From Candidatus Sumerlaeaceae bacterium (GTDB taxonomy: Bacteria; Sumerlaeota; Sumerlaeia; Sumerlaeales; Sumerlaeaceae), in contig JAIBAT010000031.1 in NCBI GenBank assembly GCA_019695055.1, positions 1 through 64,000 of the forward strand: DNA of 64,000 bases, written 5' to 3'. The notes under the pieces are model-generated. The model did not search any database and had not been told where the DNA came from. It saw nothing but the letters and a program-made list of their open reading frames with translations. Made by a program: the position numbers and the translations under genes. Below are positions 59,543-64,000 of this stretch, piece by piece; position 1 is the stretch's first letter, and every line of letters starts with the position of its first letter.

Positions 59543-60010
59543 ATGCCTGATTTTGAGAAGATGATAGACGAAGGGCGCATCGTGGACCTGAAGGCCACGA
59601 CGAAGGAGGAGGCGCTGCGCGAGCTGGTGGATGTGCTGGCGACGTCGGCGAATGTGACCGACCGGGATGATTTGCTGCGGGCGATATTTGAGCGCGAAAA
59701 GGTGATCTCGACGGGGGTGGGGATCGAGGTGGCCCTGCCGCACGTGAAGATTCCCAGTGTGAAGGATTTCGTCATCGCGATCGGGCGCAGCCACAAGGGA
59801 ATTGATTTCGAGTCGTTGGACGAAAAACCCGTTTACATCATCGTGATGATCGGCGCGAACGACAAGCAGGCGGGGGAATTTTTGAAGATCCTGGCGCAGT
59901 TGGTCCTCAAATTGAAGGGCAAGGAATTCCGCAAGGCGGTGATGTTTGCGAAGTCGCCGAAGCGGATTCGGGAGTTGTTCACAGGCGCGGCGGATGCGGG
60001 GGCGGAGTAG
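59543..60010 (+). CDS. PTS EIIA component (PtsN/fructose type)
   Basis: This 155-aa protein is of the PTS EIIA2 fold: a helical start (KMIDEGRIVDLKATTKEEALRELVDVL), REKVISTGVGIEVALPHVKIP (the phosphorylated His in ALPHVK, about residue 67), and VYIIVMIGANDKQAGEFLKILAQLV. No EIIB or EIIC gene is nearby, so it is more likely a regulatory EIIA of the PtsN type that reads phosphotransfer state and adjusts metabolism or potassium uptake than a sugar importer. AAGCAGG lies just before the ATG. The next gene starts 6 bp after its stop. Confidence 0.9.
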   Translation: MPDFEKMIDEGRIVDLKATTKEEALRELVDVLATSANVTDRDDLLRAIFEREKVISTGVGIEVALPHVKIPSVKDFVIAIGRSHKGIDFESLDEKPVYIIVMIGANDKQAGEFLKILAQLVLKLKGKEFRKAVMFAKSPKRIRELFTGAADAGAE

Positions 60011-60016
60011 GCGTTG

Positions 60017-61462
60017 ATGCGTGGAAAATGGTTGGTTGGATTAATTTGCGCGGCGATTGGCATTGGGATGTTGCCATTGGCAGGCGCAGCATCGGAGAGG
60101 GGTTCCGCGGATCCGGGGCGCATTTATCTGTGGGCGGAATCGAGCGCGAATGTGCGTCGGTTGGGGTCCACCACCGGGGTGGTGGAGATTCTCAACAAGA
60201 TGAAGGATTCGGGGATCGACACGCTGATCCTGGAGGTCAAGCCGGTTCACGGTTATGTGATTTACCCCAGCAAACTGGCGCCGCGGCTCAAGGTGTGGAA
60301 GGGGTATCAGCTGGACCAGAATTTCGACGTGGCGAAGACGACGGTGCGCGAGGCGCACAAGCGCGGACTGCGGGTTCTGATCGCGGTGAATGTGTTCAGC
60401 GAGGGGTTGCAACGCGGGCCGGACACCGGGAAACCTTTTGGGCTGGTGTTTGACGGCAAGCAGGATTGGGCGGCCTGGAACTACGCGATGGCGGACGCGG
60501 CCCCGACGGACGGGACGACGGATGCAGCCACGCTGAAGCCGATTTATGAACACGGGAAATCCTTTGCGACGTTTGTGTCGCCGTTTCATCCCGAGGTGCG
60601 GCGGCATGAGCTTGGGATCCTGAGGGAGTTGGCGTCGAAGTATCGTCCGGATGGGATCATTATTGACCGCACGCGGTTTAACAATATTGAGAGCGACTTT
60701 TCGCCGCGGGCGCGCGCTGCGTTTGAAAAGGAGATTGGGCACGCAGTCGCGAACTGGCCGGAGGACGTAATGACGTGGCGGCGTGGCGGCGACGGGAAGC
60801 CGAAGCATGTGCCGGGGCCGCTGTTTGAGAAGTGGATCGTGTTTCGCGCTAAGACGATACGGAATTTCTTTGCGGCGGCGCGCAAGACGGTGAAGAACGT
60901 GAACCCCCGGATGAGTTTTGGGACGTACGTGGGCTCATGGTATGGTGACTACTGGAACGAGGGTTTGAACTGGGCGAGTCCGGAATATGATGCGTCACAG
61001 GATTACAAGTGGGCACCGAAGGACTGGAAAAGCGCGGGATACGCGAAGCTGCTGGACCTGCTGATGACGGGGCTTTATTACAAGACAGTGTCGGTGGACG
61101 AGGCGAAGACCTCGGGCACGAGCGTGGCGTCCACGGTGGAGGGGGGCGCGCAGCTTGTCGCGAAGGTGACGAATGGTGACGTCAAGCACGCCGGGGGATT
61201 GCAGCTTACGGATTACAAGGATAATCCGGCCCAGTTTCTGAAGGCCGCGCAAATGGTGCTGGAAAAGACCAGCGGGTTGATGATTTTCGACCTGATTTAT
61301 CTCGACGAATACAACTGGTGGGGGCAAGTGAAGCGTTTGACCCCGGAGCTTCCCGCCATCTCCAAGCCGGGCAAATCGCAGCGCCGGGCGCGCCGCGAAG
61401 CTCCGGAGGAGGAAGAGGCTCCCAAACACTATGATGGTTTCTACGAGGAGGTGTCGCAGTGA
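60017..61462 (+). CDS. secreted glycoside-hydrolase-like protein (GHL10/alpha-amylase-fold)
   Basis: This 481-aa exported protein has a signal peptide (1-25, ending LAGAA). It shows TIM-barrel signatures of the GHL10/DUF187 group: GVVEILNKMKDSGIDTLILEV, VREAHKRGLRVLIAVNVFSE, SPFHPEVRRHELGILRELASKYRPDGIIIDRTRF (strand with acidic residues), then FGTYVGSWYGDYWNEG and LLDLLMTGLYYK. It probably cuts a polysaccharide or peptidoglycan-like glycan outside the cytoplasm. ATG 60017 is preferred to TTG 60014; GGAG lies 9 bp upstream. Its stop overlaps the GTG of the purine phosphorylase gene. Confidence 0.8.
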   Translation: MRGKWLVGLICAAIGIGMLPLAGAASERGSADPGRIYLWAESSANVRRLGSTTGVVEILNKMKDSGIDTLILEVKPVHGYVIYPSKLAPRLKVWKGYQLDQNFDVAKTTVREAHKRGLRVLIAVNVFSEGLQRGPDTGKPFGLVFDGKQDWAAWNYAMADAAPTDGTTDAATLKPIYEHGKSFATFVSPFHPEVRRHELGILRELASKYRPDGIIIDRTRFNNIESDFSPRARAAFEKEIGHAVANWPEDVMTWRRGGDGKPKHVPGPLFEKWIVFRAKTIRNFFAAARKTVKNVNPRMSFGTYVGSWYGDYWNEGLNWASPEYDASQDYKWAPKDWKSAGYAKLLDLLMTGLYYKTVSVDEAKTSGTSVASTVEGGAQLVAKVTNGDVKHAGGLQLTDYKDNPAQFLKAAQMVLEKTSGLMIFDLIYLDEYNWWGQVKRLTPELPAISKPGKSQRRARREAPEEEEAPKHYDGFYEEVSQ

Positions 61463-62310
61463 CGACTGAGCAAGCGCTGGAGCCCCGCATTGCCGGGAAG
61501 GTGGAGGATCTGCGCGGCGCAATTCGTGCGGCGCTGCCCGGCAAGGTGGAAGTGGCCATCATCGCGGGAAGCGGGTTGGGCGGTTTCGCGCGGGGGGTGG
61601 AAGCGTCGGCGTCTGTATCGTACAGCGACCTGCCCCATGTGGGCGCGGCGACGGTGCAGGGTCACAGCGGAACGCTGGTCATGGGACGCGCGGCGGGTGT
61701 GCCACTGGTTCTGCTCAATGGTCGGCGACATATTTACGAAGGAATCGCTCTGGATGAGGCGACGGTGCTGCTGCGAGCGGTGCTGCTGGAAACGGGCGCG
61801 CGGATCGTGATCATTTCGAATGCTGCGGGTGGGCTGAACCCGACGTTCGACGTGGCGGACCTGATGATGCTGAGTGACCACATTAACTGGATGTTTCGCA
61901 ATCCGCTCATCGGGCCGAATAAGGAGGATTGGGGACCACGGTTTCCGGATGCGAGCGATGTGTATTCGCGGCGGCTGCGTGGGCTGGCGAGAGACGCAGC
62001 GGTGGAGGCGGGTATCACACTTCGCGAGGGTGTTTACCTGGCGGGCCACGGGCCGAGCTACGAAACGCGCGCCGAGGTGCGCATGCTGCGCACGGTGATT
62101 GGGGCGGATGCGGTGGGCATGAGCACGGCGCCGGAGGCCCTGGTGGCCGCGCACATGGGGCGCGAGGTGCTGGGCTTGAGTGTCATTACGAACCTGCTCA
62201 CGGATCCGGCCATTACAACCCACGAAGAGGTTATGGAGAATTCGAAGAAGGCCGAGGCCAACTTCAAGAAACTGTTGGAAACCCTGCTGCCGAAGCTTGT
62301 AAAGGGTTAG
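61459..62310 (+). CDS. purine nucleoside phosphorylase
   Basis: This 283-aa protein is of the trimeric PNP (NP-II/MTAP) family: IIAGSGLGGFA (phosphate loop), the ATVQGHSGTLVMG strand, RRHIYEG, GHGPSYETRAEVRML and GADAVGMSTAPEALVAAHMG around the base-binding pocket. It splits purine nucleosides with phosphate into base and ribose-1-phosphate for salvage. Start GTG 61459 overlaps the preceding stop as GTGA. It converges with the esterase gene, ending 5 bp before it. Confidence 0.94.
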   Translation: MTTEQALEPRIAGKVEDLRGAIRAALPGKVEVAIIAGSGLGGFARGVEASASVSYSDLPHVGAATVQGHSGTLVMGRAAGVPLVLLNGRRHIYEGIALDEATVLLRAVLLETGARIVIISNAAGGLNPTFDVADLMMLSDHINWMFRNPLIGPNKEDWGPRFPDASDVYSRRLRGLARDAAVEAGITLREGVYLAGHGPSYETRAEVRMLRTVIGADAVGMSTAPEALVAAHMGREVLGLSVITNLLTDPAITTHEEVMENSKKAEANFKKLLETLLPKLVKG

Positions 62311-62315
62311 ACTCC

Positions 62316-63626
62316 CTACAGACCGAGATACCGGCGGTACCAGTTGGAATTGTTGGCGCGCATGGGGCCGGGGACCTCGTGCTTCGCGCCGGGAATCACG
62401 TGGATCTCCTTTGCCACACCGGCGGGGAGCTTGTTGTAGGTGACAATTCCGCAAACAAACGGGCAGACGGGATCGATGCCTCCCATGTTGATTTGGACGG
62501 GGCAGTGAACGAGGGTCGCCATGTTCGCGCCGTCCATATAGGAAAGGGTTTTCCGGATTTTTGCGGCGACGTCGGGGGGTGAGGCGGCGAGCTTTTCGCG
62601 GAACTGGACGTGGTGTCCGGTCTGGGCCAGGAGCATTCCCTCGGGGTAGGCGGAGAATGCGGTGACGTTGGAGCAGACGCAGGCGATGCGGGGTTCGAGG
62701 GCCGCGGTGGCGATGGCGAAGAGGCCGCCCTGGCTGCCGCCCTCGGTGGCGACGCGTTTGGGATCCACTTCGGTGCGGGAGAAAAGAAACTGGGCTCCGC
62801 GCAGGCAATCCAGGAAGGCCAGTTTGTAATAACAATTTTCCGGGTCTTCGATGTTGTAGAGCATGTGCTCGACGGGGGATTTCCAGTATTGTTTCGAAGG
62901 GCCATGGTGGCGGGGGTTGAGCGAGAGGGTGATGACGCCGCTGGAGGTGCGGTCGATGGGTGGCTCCTCGGCGCCGTAGCCGGGAGCAATCAGCATTGCG
63001 GGGCAGCGACGCGTGGCCTTTCCCGCGGAGTCAAAGGTGTTGCGTGGGACATAATACCAGCAGACAATGGTGGTTTTACGGACGGTGTCGAGGTCCACGC
63101 GGTAGAGAAGGCCGGTGGCGGTGTCTTTCTCCGGAACGCGAGTCAGTGTGGCGCTGAGAGGAACCTGGTCGAGTTCCCGTTTGGCGCGCTTCCAATATTC
63201 GGCGAAATCTGAGGGCGGCGCGAGGTCTCGCTTGCCTTGGTAGGAAATGAGGGGTTTTCCCTCGGGGCGGAGAACCGTGCGCGCGCGGAAGATGGGTGCG
63301 GCGGGAGCGGGGGCGGTGGAGACGGCGATATCTGCAAAAGTATCTTGTGCTGCGGGGCGCATATTGAGGGAGAATGATCCTTGGTTCGATCCGGATGAAG
63401 GGAGCACCTTCTGTGACCACAGGGTGTGGCTGGTGGGTTGTCCAATGTCGGAGACCGTTACCAGGGTGTTGCCGGGAGGTTCGGCAAAACCGGCGGAAAG
63501 CAGCTGCGGTCCACCTTGTTCGGCGGGATCAAATTCAAATTTCGGGCCAGTGGGCTTCTGGGCCACGGCGAGGGAAGTCGCGGCAAAGGCTGCGGCGAAA
63601 AAAGCATGTTTCATCAGGCTGTTCAT
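62316..63626 (-). CDS. secreted acetyl-xylan-esterase-like alpha/beta hydrolase
   Basis: This 436-aa exported hydrolase has a signal peptide (1-22, ending SLAVA), a beta-rich N-terminal part (about 25-165), then an alpha/beta-hydrolase domain like AXE1/cephalosporin-C deacetylase. Family-like features are VPRNTFDSAGKATRRCPAMLIAPGYG, LSLNPRHHGPS and LDCLRGAQFLFSRTEVDPKRVATEG. The nucleophile Ser lies in EGGSQGG, with a likely Asp in INMGGIDPVCP and His in PGAKHEVPG near the C terminus. It would deacetylate polysaccharides outside the cytoplasm. Start chosen at ATG 63626; ATG 63635 and 63614 are also possible. Confidence 0.85.
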   Translation of the reverse strand: MNSLMKHAFFAAAFAATSLAVAQKPTGPKFEFDPAEQGGPQLLSAGFAEPPGNTLVTVSDIGQPTSHTLWSQKVLPSSGSNQGSFSLNMRPAAQDTFADIAVSTAPAPAAPIFRARTVLRPEGKPLISYQGKRDLAPPSDFAEYWKRAKRELDQVPLSATLTRVPEKDTATGLLYRVDLDTVRKTTIVCWYYVPRNTFDSAGKATRRCPAMLIAPGYGAEEPPIDRTSSGVITLSLNPRHHGPSKQYWKSPVEHMLYNIEDPENCYYKLAFLDCLRGAQFLFSRTEVDPKRVATEGGSQGGLFAIATAALEPRIACVCSNVTAFSAYPEGMLLAQTGHHVQFREKLAASPPDVAAKIRKTLSYMDGANMATLVHCPVQINMGGIDPVCPFVCGIVTYNKLPAGVAKEIHVIPGAKHEVPGPMRANNSNWYRRYLGL

Positions 63627-63711
63627 GGGGGCCATTTCGCCGCGGCAAATTCCCAATGCAATTGGCAAGTGGGGCGGCATCGATTTGTGCGATGCCTTGT
63701 AGAGCTTTCCA

Positions 63712-64000
63712 ATGTCCACGACCGCGCCCGAACAAGTTGAGTTGATCTCGGAGGCCTGCCGCGAGGCTTTTCGCCAGCAGGTGGCGGATTTGCAGGGTGT
63801 GGAGGTGTTCGCCATCGGGACGGTGGGGCCGTCGGGGGCGGTGGAGGAGCTGGACCCGATTGCGTTTGGAAATTGGGACAGTGTGCCGGCGCCAGCCCAG
63901 AATGCGCGGCCCGGTCAGGTGCTGATTCACAATCACCCGTCGGGAGGGCTGGAACCGTCGGACGCCGACATTGATGTCGCATCACTCTACGGCAAGGCCG
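63712..64000 (+). CDS. JAB/JAMM-domain protein, 5' part, probable DinG-type helicase
   Basis: The first 96 codons of a gene run off the window edge. They encode MSTTAPEQVELISEACREAF and onward, with VEVFAIGTVGPSG and the JAMM zinc motif in VLIHNHPSGGLEPSDADIDVAS (His-x-His, then Ser and Asp). This N-terminal domain precedes a DinG/XPD-like helicase in several bacterial groups, so I expect a large helicase beyond the edge. JAB domains are metal isopeptidases; the function of the fusion is unknown. It is divergent from the esterase gene, and no ribosome site is clear. Confidence 0.7.
   Translation, partial: MSTTAPEQVELISEACREAFRQQVADLQGVEVFAIGTVGPSGAVEELDPIAFGNWDSVPAPAQNARPGQVLIHNHPSGGLEPSDADIDVASLYGKA

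Noticed and set aside
57469-59796. 775-aa minus-strand open frame opposite the Big_5 lipoprotein gene
   Set aside because: Very long only because of high third-position GC on the true strand; Arg/His-rich and without motifs, while the plus frame has a lipobox and clear domains.
61441-62835. 464-aa minus-strand open frame across the purine phosphorylase and esterase genes
   Set aside because: It spans two recognised genes in the wrong frame; low-complexity Arg/Pro composition.

Overview
The window is a GC-rich stretch of chromosome from a diderm (Gram-negative) bacterium. The evidence is a tripartite RND efflux system, many lipoproteins with lipoboxes, signal peptides and periplasmic-type domains. 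No 16S or other decisive phylogenetic marker is present. The mix of genes (oxygen-tolerant-type KorAB, ECF sigma factor with a membrane-anchored tail, DUF5995, beta-helix proteins with a repeated secreted N-terminal module, JAB-domain helicase) suggests an uncultivated lineage of the PVC/Sumerlaeota/Hydrogenedentota kind. That placement is inference. Coding density is high, with many ATGA/GTGA stop-start overlaps, and Shine-Dalgarno sites are strong at some genes and absent at others. No rRNA, tRNA, IS element or CRISPR array was recognised.

Layout. 0-11 kb, mostly minus strand: a MacB/LolD-type ABC exporter, a DUF5995 lipoprotein, two tandem Cys-ladder beta-helix proteins, a PP2C phosphatase, a small plus-strand lipoprotein, an M50-like membrane protease overlapping a secreted partner, and a membrane protein. 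11-16.5 kb: RND efflux operon with its TetR regulator as last gene and a palindromic operator in front. 17-22 kb: 2-oxoacid:ferredoxin oxidoreductase korAB, then hipBA with three operator-like sites at exact 50-bp spacing and a HipA that lacks the catalytic Asp. 22-27 kb: PLD-like protein, ribosomal protein S1, UvsW/XPB-type helicase. 27-38.8 kb, minus strand: ABC-2 transporter with TPR partner, CBM48-thioredoxin-like fusion, DEAD-box RNA helicase, a large secreted glycosidase-like protein, YchF and RecA (TTG start, GAAC-N4-GTTC SOS-like box). 39-39.6 kb: a BrnT-type toxin-antitoxin pair bracketed by 53-bp imperfect direct repeats. 39.6-51.5 kb: membrane glycosyltransferase, amidase, YbjQ, multicopper oxidase, FHA-GAF protein, CinA, membrane-tailed ECF sigma, TerC, DUF1697. 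51.6-64 kb: BNR-repeat protein, TPR lipoprotein, RdgB, regulatory-domain/Big_5 lipoprotein, EIIA, glycoside-hydrolase-like protein, purine nucleoside phosphorylase, acetyl-esterase-like protein and the start of a JAB-domain (probably DinG-type) helicase.

The least explained structure is non-coding. Two intergenic regions 9.8 kb apart, in front of the glycosyltransferase and DUF1697 genes, carry the same composite module in the same orientation relative to the downstream gene: a purine G-run tract, exactly 187 nt, then a ~63-nt conserved element that folds into a hairpin with one compensatory base-pair change. This is the best candidate here for an undescribed RNA or mobile intergenic element. 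Other leading observations are the phased hip operators with an Asp-to-Asn HipA, the direct-repeat-flanked toxin-antitoxin cassette, and the sigma factor fused to a transmembrane segment and an extracytoplasmic domain.
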